Shown here: one piece after another, positions 44,807 through 53,674 of the stretch
How positions within the stretch are numbered: position 1 is the first letter of the stretch
How the letters are laid out: each line of letters opens with the position of its first letter
NCBI RefSeq assembly: GCF_016612545.1
Contig: NZ_JAENRY010000039.1
Location: 23,135-87,134 of the forward strand
Origin: Streptomyces sp. MBT65
Lineage (GTDB): Bacteria > Actinomycetota > Actinomycetes > Streptomycetales > Streptomycetaceae
Direction: 5' to 3'
Length of the DNA: 64,000 nt
Made by a program: the position numbers and the translations under genes
The notes under the pieces: model-generated
What the model was told of the DNA's origin: nothing
Databases searched by the model: none
The model's input: only the letters and a program-made list of their open reading frames with translations

Positions 44807-46615
44807 CTAGGGGACGAGTTCCCAGTCCTGCGAGCCGTCCGTCGCCGCGTTCTGGAGGGTCAGCGCGGTCCCGGCGGACGCACCGGTCAGGTACAGGTTC
44901 GTGTTCTTGACAGACTGCAGTCGGTAGAACCCGTCACTGGTCTTGATGAGGTTCCAACTGCCGGTGGCGCTGTTGTCGACCCACTGGCCGATCCGCTGGC
45001 CGACCGTCGCGTTGCCCGTCCAGATGGCCGCCGCCCGGCCGCCCGACTTGTTCAGCAAGGACACTCCGCCGTTCGGCTCGGTGACCACGTGCCAGTACTG
45101 GGTGTCCGGGTTCGCCGCGGAGCCAGGGGCCTCCAGGACGACATCGGGAACGTCGCCGTTGCCGATGTTCGCGTCATTCGTCCTGTTGCCGGTCCCGATC
45201 ACCTGGTCGGTCTTCCGGTTCACCAACTGATAGTAGGCACCGTCCGATTGGCCGAGGTCGACCTCGGCGTAGGCGATGGTCGAGATGCCCTGGTTGTTGA
45301 GGATCACGATGCGGCCGGTGCCGTCGACATACTGCAGGTCGCGGCTGTATCCGGCCTGCGAGGTGGTCTGGTACTCCTTCCAGACGCCGTCGCTGCGTCC
45401 GCTGTCATTGACCCAGACGTTTCCGCTGCCGGCCGCGTTGTAGACCAGGCGTCCCCCGGGCAGCCTGATGACGACCGGGCTGCCGCCCGCCGCGAGCGCG
45501 TGGGAGCCGGTGTCGACCGGCAGCGAGGTGATGGCCGTGCCGGTGGCCGAACCGGCGTAGAACCGCAGCGGGTTGTCGGCGACCACATACCGGGTGTTGG
45601 CCCCGCCGCCCCAGTACTCGAAGGTGAGCAGCCACTTCCCGTCCGTGGTCCGCACGACGTTCGCCATGCCCGGCCGCCCGCCACCGATCTCCGTCTTGCC
45701 GCCGCCCATGCTCTGCGTCAGCCCGGCGATGTCGACGACGGCCGAACTCCACTCCGTGCTACGGCCGTCCCAGGTCTTGTGGGCGAGGATCTGGCCGTGC
45801 GAGTCCGTGGCGGTGTCGTTCGCGGGGTCCAGGGTCGGAACACCGGTGGTCGCGTTGAAGCCCGTGTAGTCGTTCTCGTCCGAGTAGTAGCAGACGAGTT
45901 GGCCCTTGTAGACCATCAGGTACGGCTCCCAGACGGGGTCCACCTGCTGGTGTGCGTTGGCCGCGGCGACGTTCTGGCCGATCGCGCCCGCGCTGCCGCC
46001 CTGCCAGCCCCCCGTCGCGATGACATTGACGATCTTCCACGACGCGCCCTGGTCGGTACTGGAGTACAGGGCGATGGCGAGGTCGCTCCGGTCGCCGTCG
46101 TTGGAGGGCGTCCAGTTCGGGTCGGCCGCCTTGTGCTCCCTGTAGTACTGGTCGTCGCCCGACACGACACTCGCGAGGAGCAGCGTGCCCTGCTTCAGGT
46201 CTCCGACGTCCTGCGGGAGTGTGTAGAGGTAGGGGTTGGTCCAATTGCTCGTGTACTTCGCGTACTTGGCGTCGCTGGAGAGGTACGCGGGAGCCTTCAC
46301 CTCGGACAGCGGCTGCCAGCTCGTCCCGTGGTCGTCGCTCTTGTAGACGGGGAGCGTCTGTCCGTCGGCGCCGCCCGTCGCCGGTACGACGGTGGACTTC
46401 TCGAAGGACGCGACCAGCCGCCCGTTCGGCAACTGGGCCGACTTCGGGTAGACGGCGCAGTTGCCCCGCCCCTTCAGGCACGGTTCGTTGCCGAGCTGGT
46501 AGAGGACTCCGCCGGTCGGGTTGTAGGCCTGAGCACTCGTCGCCATGGGGATCGCCAGCATCGCGGCGGCCCCGACGAACGTGCCCAACGCCCTCACTGC
46601 TCTGCTTCTTTGCAC
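44807..46615 (-). CDS. Secreted BNR/sialidase-fold glycoside hydrolase with ricin-type lectin domain
   Basis: A 602-residue exported protein starting at GTG 46615 (AAGGAG at 7 bases) with a Sec signal ending near ATSAQA. Residues about 35-430 form a beta propeller with Asp-box-like repeats (VYKSDDHGTSWQ, LYSSTDQGASWK) and an active-site-like YPKSAQLPNGRLVASFE opening; this layout occurs in GH33 sialidases and in GH93 exo-arabinanases, and the absence of an obvious sialidase R-I-P motif argues for the latter or a relative. Residues about 460-602 are a RicinB_lectin_2 domain (YYQLVNRKTDQVIG, YRLQSVKNTNLYL). Placed after the GH42 gene, it probably attacks an arabinogalactan-like polymer outside the cell. 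Confidence 0.78.
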   Translation of the reverse strand: MQRSRAVRALGTFVGAAAMLAIPMATSAQAYNPTGGVLYQLGNEPCLKGRGNCAVYPKSAQLPNGRLVASFEKSTVVPATGGADGQTLPVYKSDDHGTSWQPLSEVKAPAYLSSDAKYAKYTSNWTNPYLYTLPQDVGDLKQGTLLLASVVSGDDQYYREHKAADPNWTPSNDGDRSDLAIALYSSTDQGASWKIVNVIATGGWQGGSAGAIGQNVAAANAHQQVDPVWEPYLMVYKGQLVCYYSDENDYTGFNATTGVPTLDPANDTATDSHGQILAHKTWDGRSTEWSSAVVDIAGLTQSMGGGKTEIGGGRPGMANVVRTTDGKWLLTFEYWGGGANTRYVVADNPLRFYAGSATGTAITSLPVDTGSHALAAGGSPVVIRLPGGRLVYNAAGSGNVWVNDSGRSDGVWKEYQTTSQAGYSRDLQYVDGTGRIVILNNQGISTIAYAEVDLGQSDGAYYQLVNRKTDQVIGTGNRTNDANIGNGDVPDVVLEAPGSAANPDTQYWHVVTEPNGGVSLLNKSGGRAAAIWTGNATVGQRIGQWVDNSATGSWNLIKTSDGFYRLQSVKNTNLYLTGASAGTALTLQNAATDGSQDWELVP

Positions 46616-46656
46616 AGCTGCTCCTTCGAGTCGTTCTCTGTGTCCTGCTTCGGGTC

Positions 46657-48825
46657 CTACTTCGGGTCCGGCTTCGCGTCCTTGTCCGTCGAGACGAGTA
46701 CGCGGACGTCCCACGGGCCGAGTTCCAGCACCGTGCCGACGGGGAGGGAGCTGTCGTTCAGGGCGTCGACGAGATCGGCCGGGACCGCCGAACGGGCGGG
46801 CTCCCAGCTCCAGTTGTGGACGATGTGCACCCGTCGGCCGTCGGGCGAGGTGCCGGTCGTCGCCGTGACGGACGCGGGCAGGTCGTCCCATCCGCTGCGG
46901 GCGGCCGGCGCCAGCCACTCGGCCAGCGCGCGGGCGAGTTCACGGCCGGGCACGGTGCCGACGTAGGTGACCCGTCCCTCCCCGTGCCGGCGGCTGGTCA
47001 CGGCGGGCCAGCGCCCGAAGTGCGGGTGCTCATAGCTCGCGAGCACCTCGGCGTCGGTGACGGTCAGCCCGTCCGCCCAGTGCGTCGCCGTCGCGGACTC
47101 CGGCAACGGGAGAGGGCTGCCGGGCACGGCACGGACGGGCACGGGCTGCGTCAGGTTGCTGAATTCGTCGTACGACACTCCCGCCGCGCCGGTGAGACGG
47201 GCGGGGGCGGGCTCGTGCCGGGCGCGGGCCTCGAGGTCGGCGTAGCCGGTGCGAGGGCCGAGGACCAGGTGGCCGCCGGCCTGCGCGTAGGCGGCGAACC
47301 AGTCGAGGGTGCTGTCGTCGGCGAGGTACAGGGCGGGCACGACGAGGACGGGGTGGCGGCGGGCGGCCTCCTCGGGGGCCACGCCTGCGCGTTCGCCGCG
47401 CGGGTCGTGCAGTTGGCGGGCGTGGACGACGCGGACCTGGCGTCCGGCGTCGAAGGCGCCGCGGTAGAAGGGGTCGAGGATGCGGTGGTAGGCGGCGGGG
47501 TCCGGTTCACCGTCCGGGGTCGCGAGGGGCGGGTGCCGCTGCATCAGCCACTTGCTGGGGGTGGAGTAGACGATCGTGATGTCGGCGTCTGGTTCGAGAC
47601 CGGCGACGAGTGGCCCCACGGTCTCGAACTCCTCGCCCAGCACGGCGAGTTCGGCGTAGGTGCGGCCGGGCTGCCCGCTGTGCGGGAGGACTCCGCCCCA
47701 GTAGGTCTCCGCGCCGAAGCGCAGGGTCTGCCACTGCCAGTACTCGATCATGCGGGCGCCGCGGCCGACGAGGGCCCAGGCGGCCTGGCGCCACTGGCCG
47801 TCGTAGGCAGGGCGGTTGTCCCAGGCGAAGCCGATCGAGGAGGCGTTGGTCTCGGTGACGAGGAACGGTTCCTGCCGGGAGGAGAACATCCAGTCGGCGG
47901 TCTGGTAGAGGGACCAGACGCCGGTGGTCTTCCACTTCTGCTCGTGGGTGTCCGGGGTCGGGTCGGGCAGGAGCAGGCCGTCCTGCATGTCGTAGTAGGG
48001 GTTGCCGGTGGCGATGTCGAGGCGGTCGGTCAGCTCGTCGTCTTCAACTGCCGGGCGGGTGTAGGAGATGCAGGTGGTGACGAAGTGCTCGGGGCGGGCG
48101 TACTCGCGGACGAGGTCGGCCTGCCAACCGATGAACTCGGTGACCTGGCGGGCCTGGAACTCCCGCCAGGCGACGTCGTATTGGGGCTGCGCGTTGCCGT
48201 CGGGCGTCCACAGGTCGGCCCAGGTGGACAGGCGGTGGGACCAGTAGACCAGTCCCCATTCGCGGTTGAGGGTCTCTACGTCGCCGTACTTGGCGCGCAG
48301 GTGGTCGGTGAAGCGCTGGAAGACGCCGTGGTTGTGGAACAGTTCCAGGCCCGGTTCGTTGTCGACCTGGAAGCCGATGACCGCCGGGTGGTCGGCGTAC
48401 CGGGCGACGATCTTGCGGATGATCCGTTCGGCGTGGAAGCGGAACGCGGGGTGGGTGAAGTCGACTTCCTGCCGGGCGCCCCAGCCGATGCGCTCGCCGG
48501 TGCGCCGCTCGCCGGTGATCTCCGGGTACTGGCGCGCCAGCCACGGCGGTACGGCATAGGTGGGCGTGCCGAGGACGACGGAGATGCCGCGTTCGTGGGC
48601 GCCGTCCAACACCGGTCGCAGCCAGTCGAGTTCGAAGCGGCCGTTCTCGGGTTCCCAGGTCGACCAGACCGACTCGCCGATCCGGATGACGGTGAAGTGC
48701 GCGTCGGCCATGAGGTCGAGGTCGCTCTTGAGCCGTTCGTCGGGCTGCACGGTGGAGCCGTAGGCCGGCGTGTACTCGTGGTAGTACGCGGCGCCGAACA
48801 GGACGCGGGCAGGCAGAGCCGCCAT
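46657..48825 (-). CDS. GH42 beta-galactosidase
   Basis: A 722-residue enzyme of typical GH42 length. N-terminal TIM barrel (about 1-400) with acid/base E157 in FQVDNEPGLELF and nucleophile E325 in LVTETNASS; a trimerisation beta/alpha domain follows (about 410-630), then a small C-terminal beta domain. No signal peptide, so it works on imported galactosides. It lies immediately downstream of a sugar ABC transporter, with the secreted propeller enzyme next, a layout expected for plant galactan or galacto-oligosaccharide use. Confidence 0.93.
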   Translation of the reverse strand: MAALPARVLFGAAYYHEYTPAYGSTVQPDERLKSDLDLMADAHFTVIRIGESVWSTWEPENGRFELDWLRPVLDGAHERGISVVLGTPTYAVPPWLARQYPEITGERRTGERIGWGARQEVDFTHPAFRFHAERIIRKIVARYADHPAVIGFQVDNEPGLELFHNHGVFQRFTDHLRAKYGDVETLNREWGLVYWSHRLSTWADLWTPDGNAQPQYDVAWREFQARQVTEFIGWQADLVREYARPEHFVTTCISYTRPAVEDDELTDRLDIATGNPYYDMQDGLLLPDPTPDTHEQKWKTTGVWSLYQTADWMFSSRQEPFLVTETNASSIGFAWDNRPAYDGQWRQAAWALVGRGARMIEYWQWQTLRFGAETYWGGVLPHSGQPGRTYAELAVLGEEFETVGPLVAGLEPDADITIVYSTPSKWLMQRHPPLATPDGEPDPAAYHRILDPFYRGAFDAGRQVRVVHARQLHDPRGERAGVAPEEAARRHPVLVVPALYLADDSTLDWFAAYAQAGGHLVLGPRTGYADLEARARHEPAPARLTGAAGVSYDEFSNLTQPVPVRAVPGSPLPLPESATATHWADGLTVTDAEVLASYEHPHFGRWPAVTSRRHGEGRVTYVGTVPGRELARALAEWLAPAARSGWDDLPASVTATTGTSPDGRRVHIVHNWSWEPARSAVPADLVDALNDSSLPVGTVLELGPWDVRVLVSTDKDAKPDPK

Positions 48826-48871
48826 GGGGGGAAACCTCCGGGGAAACGAGAAGTGGTACGGGGAACGCGGG

Positions 48872-49807
48872 TTACTGCTTGACGCCGCCGGTGGCCAGGC
48901 CGCTCTGCCAGTACCGCTGGAGCAGCAGGAAGGCCAGGACGAGCGGGATGATCGAGATCAGCGAACCGGTCACGACGAGGGCAAGCATGTCGCTGCTGGC
49001 TCCGGCGCCGCCGTTCTGCGCCTGGGCGGCCCAGGAGGAGAGCCCGACCGTGATGGGGTACAGGTTCGGGTCGTTGAGCATGATCAGCGGCAGGAAGTAA
49101 TTGTTCCAGGTGGCGACGAGCGTGAAGAGGACGACCGTCACCAGGCCGGGCGCGAGGAGCCGCAGCGCGATGGTGGTGAAGATGCGGAACTCTCCGGCGC
49201 CGTCCATGCGGGCGGCTTCGATGAGGCTGTCGGGGACGGCGTCCTCGGCGTAGATCCGCATGAGGTAGAGGCCGAACGGGCTGATGAGGGAGGGCAGGAT
49301 GACGGCCCAAGGGGTGTTCACCAGACCGGCTTTGGCGAAGAGCAGGTAGGTGGGGATCGCCAGCGCGGTGGTGGGAATCATGATGGCGCCCAGCACCAGG
49401 TTGAAGGCCGCGCCGTGGCCGCGGAAGCGGTACTTGGCGAAGCCGTAGCCGGCCGCCGCCGCGAGCAGCGCGGCGCCGAGCGCGCTGACTCCGGCGTAGA
49501 GAACGGTGTTGAGGAGCCAGCGGCCGAACACGCCGTCGTCCTGGGTGAAGGTGGCCTTGATGTTCGACAGGAGTTGGGGCGCGTGGGAGAACCACAGGCC
49601 GAAGCTGTTGAACAGGTCCTGGGTGCTCTTGGTCGAGGCGATCAGCAGCCAGAAGAGCGGCAGCAGGAAGTACGCCAGGACGGCCAGCATCGCGATGGTG
49701 AGCGGCGTACTGCGCCGGCGCGCGGACCGACGGCGCGAGGGGCGGGCCTCGGCGGGAACTCCCTTAGCCTGCACGGGGGTTGAGGCGGTGGGCGTCACGG
49801 TGGTCAC
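48872..49807 (-). CDS. Carbohydrate ABC transporter permease (MalG type)
   Basis: A 311-residue inner membrane protein with six transmembrane segments after a polar N-terminal tail. The permease-ATPase coupling motif EAARMDGAGEFRIFTTIALRL (EAA loop) is clear near residue 200. Pairs with the permease encoded upstream (4-base overlap). No ATPase gene is present, as usual for Streptomyces sugar transporters served by the shared MsiK ATPase. Confidence 0.92.
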   Translation of the reverse strand: MTTVTPTASTPVQAKGVPAEARPSRRRSARRRSTPLTIAMLAVLAYFLLPLFWLLIASTKSTQDLFNSFGLWFSHAPQLLSNIKATFTQDDGVFGRWLLNTVLYAGVSALGAALLAAAAGYGFAKYRFRGHGAAFNLVLGAIMIPTTALAIPTYLLFAKAGLVNTPWAVILPSLISPFGLYLMRIYAEDAVPDSLIEAARMDGAGEFRIFTTIALRLLAPGLVTVVLFTLVATWNNYFLPLIMLNDPNLYPITVGLSSWAAQAQNGGAGASSDMLALVVTGSLISIIPLVLAFLLLQRYWQSGLATGGVKQ

Positions 49808-50718
49808 ACGCTCCTCCTGCGGTTCGCGGTGAGCAGGAAGGCGTACGACACGATCACGATGACCAGGCCGAGGATGAAGGACACCGTGGCCGCGTAGTTG
49901 GTCTGCTGGCTGATGAAGGCGACGGAGTAGGCGTAGAGGTTGGCGGTGTAGGAGCTGTCGATGACGTCGGGGGCGACCTTCATCAACAGGTTCGGCTCGT
50001 TGAAGAGTTGGAAGCTGCCGATCACCGAGAACAGGAAGGTGAGGGTCAACGCCGGGCGCAGCGCGGGGAGTTTGATGGACCGGGCGATGCGCCAGGCGCC
50101 GGCGCCGTCCATGGCGGCGGCCTCGTACAACTCACCGGGGATGGTGCGCAGGGCGGCGTACAGGATGATCATGTTGTAGCCGACGAACTCCCAGGTCACG
50201 ATGTTCGCGAGGCTGCCGAGCATCCAGCTGCCGGAGAGGAAGTGCGGGGCCGGCAGATGAAGGTCGTGGGCGATCTGCGCGAAGGGGCCGAAGTCGGGGC
50301 CGTAGAGATAGCCCCACATGAGGGTCGCGATCACGCTGGGGACGGCGTACGGGACGAAGATGCCCAGGCGGATCACGCGGGCGAGGCGGAGCAGGCCGCT
50401 GTCCAGTGCGAGGGCGAAGAACAGGGCGAGCAGCAGCATCACGGGGACCTGGATGACGAAGAACAGGGCCACCCGGCCTATGCCCTTGAGGAGTTGGGGG
50501 TCCTTGAGGGCGGTCGTGTAGTTGTCCAGGCCGACGAAGGTGGAGCCGCCGATGAGCTTCTCCTGGAAGAGGCTGAGGTAGGCGGCGTAGCCGAGCGGGG
50601 CGAGGAAGAGGAGCAGGAACAGCGCCATGAAGGGGGCGATGAACAGGACGCCGGCGGTGCCGACCTGGCGCCTTCGGGGCGGTGCCTTGGTGCGCGCGGC
50701 CGTTGCTGTGGTGGCCAT
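49804..50718 (-). CDS. Carbohydrate ABC transporter permease (MalF type)
   Basis: A 304-residue permease with six transmembrane segments, starting at ATG 50718. The EAA loop reads YEAAAMDGAGAWRIARSIKLP. It begins 3 bases before the binding-protein gene's stop region ends (2-base gap) and overlaps the second permease gene by 4 bases, so the transporter genes are tightly coupled. Confidence 0.92.
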   Translation of the reverse strand: MATTATAARTKAPPRRRQVGTAGVLFIAPFMALFLLLFLAPLGYAAYLSLFQEKLIGGSTFVGLDNYTTALKDPQLLKGIGRVALFFVIQVPVMLLLALFFALALDSGLLRLARVIRLGIFVPYAVPSVIATLMWGYLYGPDFGPFAQIAHDLHLPAPHFLSGSWMLGSLANIVTWEFVGYNMIILYAALRTIPGELYEAAAMDGAGAWRIARSIKLPALRPALTLTFLFSVIGSFQLFNEPNLLMKVAPDVIDSSYTANLYAYSVAFISQQTNYAATVSFILGLVIVIVSYAFLLTANRRRSV

Positions 50719-50720
50719 GG

Positions 50721-52109
50721 TCAGCCTCCCTTGACGGTGAAGCCCTGGCTCTTGGCGAAGGTCGTGATGCGTGACTGCCAGGAGCCGAGCGCGCGGACGG
50801 TGTCCGTCTTGTCCGCGAGGGACTTGCCGACCGTCTCGGTCCAGTCGGTGGCCACCCGGTCGAGGAACGGCGGCCACTGGAAGGCGGGGTCGACCTGGGC
50901 ACTGATGTCCGCGAAGACCTGGTTGACCTTCTGGCCGCCGTAGAAGGCGGGCGCGTCACCGAGGAAACTCGCCTCGCCGAGCAGGGTCTTGGTCGCCGGG
51001 AAGAAGAACTGTTCGGTGGCGAACATCTTGGCGCTGGTGGGGTCGCTGTTGAGGAACTGGGCGAACACCGCTGCCTGGATGGGGTTCTTGGTGGACCGGA
51101 TGACCGCGGTGGTCGAGCCGCCCCAGTTGCCGGAGCTGGGCTTGGCGGCGTCCCACTGCGGCATCGGGGCGGCGCGCCACTTGCCGGAGGTGGCCTTCGC
51201 CGAGCCGGAGAGGAAGGCCGGCCCCCAGGCGCCGGTCAGCCAGGTCGCGTACTTGCCCTTGTTGAGGGCCGCGTACCAGGAGTCGGTGAAGTCCGGTTCG
51301 ACGCCGATCACGCCGTCCTTGGCGAGGGTGCCCCAGTACTGGCCGAGCTTCCGGGAGACCGCGTCGTCGACGCTGACGGTGATGTCGCTCTTGCCGGAGG
51401 TGACGTACGGCTTGGCGCCCGCCTGCCACAACAGGCCGTGCCAGGCGGCTACTTGGTTGGCGGCGAGGTTGGTGAGGTAGACGTCCGGGTCGGCCTTGTG
51501 CAGCTTGCGGGCGGCGGCGGCGAACTCGTCCCAGGTAGTGGGGACTTGGATGCCGTGCTGGTCGAAGATGTCCTTGCGGTACAGCATGCCCATCGGCCCG
51601 GTGTCCTGCGGGATCGCCCACACCTCGCCCTTGCTGCCGCTGACCTGGCCCCAAGTCCAGTCCACGAACGTCGACTTGAGGGCTGAGGCGCCGTAGGGAC
51701 GCAGGTCCAGCAGGCTGTCGGTGATGGTGAAGGTCGGGATCGCCTGGAACTCGATCTGCACCATGTCCGGCGCGCCGCTGTTCGCCTTGAGCGCGGTGCG
51801 CAGCTTGGTGTACTGGGGCGTGCCCTGACCGGCGTTGACGACCTTGACCTTGACGGCCGGGTACTTCTTCTCGAAGAGCGCGACCTCCTTGTCGATGTTC
51901 GGCACCCAGGTCCAGAAGGTGAGTTGGGTCGGCGTCTTCATCGCCTTGTCGATGTCGGCCTGGCTGACCGCCTTGCCGGAGGTACCGCTGGTGCCTCCGT
52001 TGTCGCCGCCGCAGGCGGACAGAGTGGCCGCAAGCGAGACGGCTCCGGTGGCGGCGAGAAAGCCCCGACGACTCAGGGACGAGGGCGAGTTGGAGAAGGT
52101 TCCGGACAT
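50721..52109 (-). CDS. Extracellular sugar-binding lipoprotein (ABC transporter solute-binding protein)
   Basis: A 462-residue binding protein starting at ATG 52109 (GGGAG upstream). The N-terminus has both a twin-arginine motif (LSRRGFLAATG) and a lipobox (LSAC), so it is a Tat-exported lipoprotein held at the membrane. The mature part has the family-1 solute-binding pattern (LTFWTWVPNIDKEVALFEKK, GAPDMVQIEFQAIPTF, GPMGMLYRKDIFD, YATWLTGAWGPAFLSG). Expected to bind galactose-containing oligosaccharides given the GH42 gene in the same operon. Confidence 0.92.
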   Translation of the reverse strand: MSGTFSNSPSSLSRRGFLAATGAVSLAATLSACGGDNGGTSGTSGKAVSQADIDKAMKTPTQLTFWTWVPNIDKEVALFEKKYPAVKVKVVNAGQGTPQYTKLRTALKANSGAPDMVQIEFQAIPTFTITDSLLDLRPYGASALKSTFVDWTWGQVSGSKGEVWAIPQDTGPMGMLYRKDIFDQHGIQVPTTWDEFAAAARKLHKADPDVYLTNLAANQVAAWHGLLWQAGAKPYVTSGKSDITVSVDDAVSRKLGQYWGTLAKDGVIGVEPDFTDSWYAALNKGKYATWLTGAWGPAFLSGSAKATSGKWRAAPMPQWDAAKPSSGNWGGSTTAVIRSTKNPIQAAVFAQFLNSDPTSAKMFATEQFFFPATKTLLGEASFLGDAPAFYGGQKVNQVFADISAQVDPAFQWPPFLDRVATDWTETVGKSLADKTDTVRALGSWQSRITTFAKSQGFTVKGG

Positions 52110-52182
52110 GGTGGACTCCCGAGAGAGGGTACGAGGAACCGGCACACCGACAGCGGGCGTGCTGAAGTTTCCGGTGAGGTGA

Positions 52183-52200
52183 GCGCCCCTTCAGGGGCGC
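52183..52200. terminator. GC hairpin between lacI and the ABC operon
   Basis: GCGCCCCT-tc-AGGGGCGC is a perfect 8-bp stem with a 2-base loop, a very common Streptomyces intergenic hairpin. It lies in the leader of the ABC operon and may be a second terminator for the lacI transcript. Confidence 0.6.
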
Positions 52201-52251
52201 GGGGGTGTTTCGATCCGGGGCTCAGTCACGTGGGCGCGACCAGCCCCCACC

Positions 52252-52277
52252 GGTCTGCGGCCCAAGAGCCGCAGACC
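52252..52277 (-). terminator. Terminator of the LacI gene
   Basis: A perfect 9-bp stem (52252-52260 with 52269-52277) with an 8-base loop lies 12 bases beyond the lacI stop codon. Confidence 0.75.
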
Positions 52278-52288
52278 CGGCAGGACAC

Positions 52289-53326
52289 CTAGCGGGGCGC
52301 CGCCGTGGACGCCCGGACAATGAGCTCGACCGGCGGATCAGCCATCGGCAGGGGATCCGCCTGCGGGTTCTCGATGGCATGCACCAACAGCTTCAGACCG
52401 TCCTGCGCCATCGCGTCGAACGGCTGCCGCACCGTGGTCAACGGCGGCGTCACATAGGCGGCAACAGGCGTGTCGTCGAACCCGACCACACTGACGTCCT
52501 CCGGAACCCGCCGTCCCGCTTCCGTCAGCGCCCGCATCAGCCCGATCGCCATGTCGTCGTTCGCGGCGAACACCGCGGTGACACCGGCATCGGCGACGAG
52601 CGCACGCCCGGCCGCGTATCCGGACGCAGCCGACCAGTCGCCCTGCACGACCGGGGGCTCCACCCGACCGTGTGCGGCGAGTGCGGCGCGCCACCCGTCG
52701 AGCCGGTCCCGCGCCGAGTACCAGCGCTGGGGCCCGGCCAGATGATGGACCGTGGTGTGGCCCAGTTCCAGCAGGTGCTCGGTGGCCGCCCGCGCCATCT
52801 GCCCGGAGACGATTCCGCCCGTCACGACATGCGGAGCGACTAAGGGCGGCGGCGCCCCGAGGACGAGGACCGGCACATCGACCCGCGCGGACAGCTGCGC
52901 GCCGCCCTCCTCGTCGATCGGCTCGGAGATGACGATGCCGTCCACGCCCTGGTCGAGGAGCGAGTCGACGGCGCCAGCGATGCCCGCCGACTCGCCCTCC
53001 ATCGTGTTGACCACGCGGAGCGCGTAGCCGGTGTCACGGACGGCCCGCTCGACGCCCATGAGCAGCGAGGCGGGACCGTAGAGAGCGGTGCCGAGCGTCA
53101 CGACGCCGATGGACCGGGTACGTCCGGAGGCGAGGGCGCGGGCCGCGTTGTTGGAGCGGTAGCCGAGTTCCTCGGCGGCCGCCAGGACCCGACGGCGTAC
53201 GTCTTCCGAGACATACGGCTCGTCGTTCATGACCCGGGACACCGTCTTCTGCGACACGCCCGCCAGACGCGCGACGTCCACGCTGCGCGGCGCGGCTCCC
53301 GCGCCGCGTCCTGCCACTGGTGTCAT
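52289..53326 (-). CDS. LacI-family transcriptional regulator of the galactoside operon
   Basis: A 345-residue repressor from ATG 53326 (GGGAG upstream). HTH SVDVARLAGVSQKTVSRVMN and hinge LASGRTRSIGVVT are canonical, followed by the periplasmic-binding-like effector domain (FAANDDMAIGLMRAL, SVVGFDDTPVAAYVTPPLTT). It sits directly upstream of the ABC transporter/GH42 genes in the same orientation. Two overlapping 16-bp palindromes lie 48-78 bases before its start, pointing to autoregulation. Confidence 0.92.
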   Translation of the reverse strand: MTPVAGRGAGAAPRSVDVARLAGVSQKTVSRVMNDEPYVSEDVRRRVLAAAEELGYRSNNAARALASGRTRSIGVVTLGTALYGPASLLMGVERAVRDTGYALRVVNTMEGESAGIAGAVDSLLDQGVDGIVISEPIDEEGGAQLSARVDVPVLVLGAPPPLVAPHVVTGGIVSGQMARAATEHLLELGHTTVHHLAGPQRWYSARDRLDGWRAALAAHGRVEPPVVQGDWSAASGYAAGRALVADAGVTAVFAANDDMAIGLMRALTEAGRRVPEDVSVVGFDDTPVAAYVTPPLTTVRQPFDAMAQDGLKLLVHAIENPQADPLPMADPPVELIVRASTAAPR

Positions 53327-53373
53327 GGTGTCTCCCGATCTCCGGCAGCCGCATCCTAGCCCCAGTCCGGTGT

Positions 53374-53403
53374 ATGACTGCGCTGTCATGACTGCGCTGT
53401 CAT
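53374..53403. promoter_or_regulatory. Tandem LacI-type operators upstream of lacI
   Basis: ATGACTGCGCTGTCAT occurs twice (53374-53389 and 53388-53403), the copies sharing two bases. Each is a palindrome in all but one base pair around the GCGC centre, the classical shape of a LacI/GalR site. The centre-to-centre distance of 14 bp is less than two helical turns, so two dimers would sit on different faces or compete. Confidence 0.65.
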
Positions 53404-53602
53404 ATCTACGCAACGGGACGGGGCGCGTCAAGAGTTCGCGCAACATCCGCGAAATACGACGACATCCGCGCGACCCCGGACACCTTGAACACCGCGAACG
53501 ACAAGAGCGGGCAAACCGTCGAACACCGCCATCGCACAGACACGCGACTCTCGTTCATATCTACGAACTTGACTCCGGACGGGTGCCCACGGGGCCGAAC
53601 CT

Positions 53603-53625
53603 CTGATAGTTAACTTTCCTATCAG
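53603..53625 (+). promoter_or_regulatory. Inverted-repeat operator before the chitosanase gene
   Basis: CTGATAG-ttaactttc-CTATCAG, a perfect 7-bp inverted repeat with 9-base spacer, lies 50 bases upstream of the chitosanase start. Streptomyces csnA genes are controlled by the ROK-family repressor CsnR through a palindromic site; this element is the obvious candidate, although I cannot verify its match to that consensus. No ROK gene is in the window. The rest of the gap 53404-53602 shows nothing I recognise. Confidence 0.6.
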
Positions 53626-53674
53626 TTCCACGGCACGACCAACTCCCCACCCCCCACCACCCTTTGGAGTCCCC

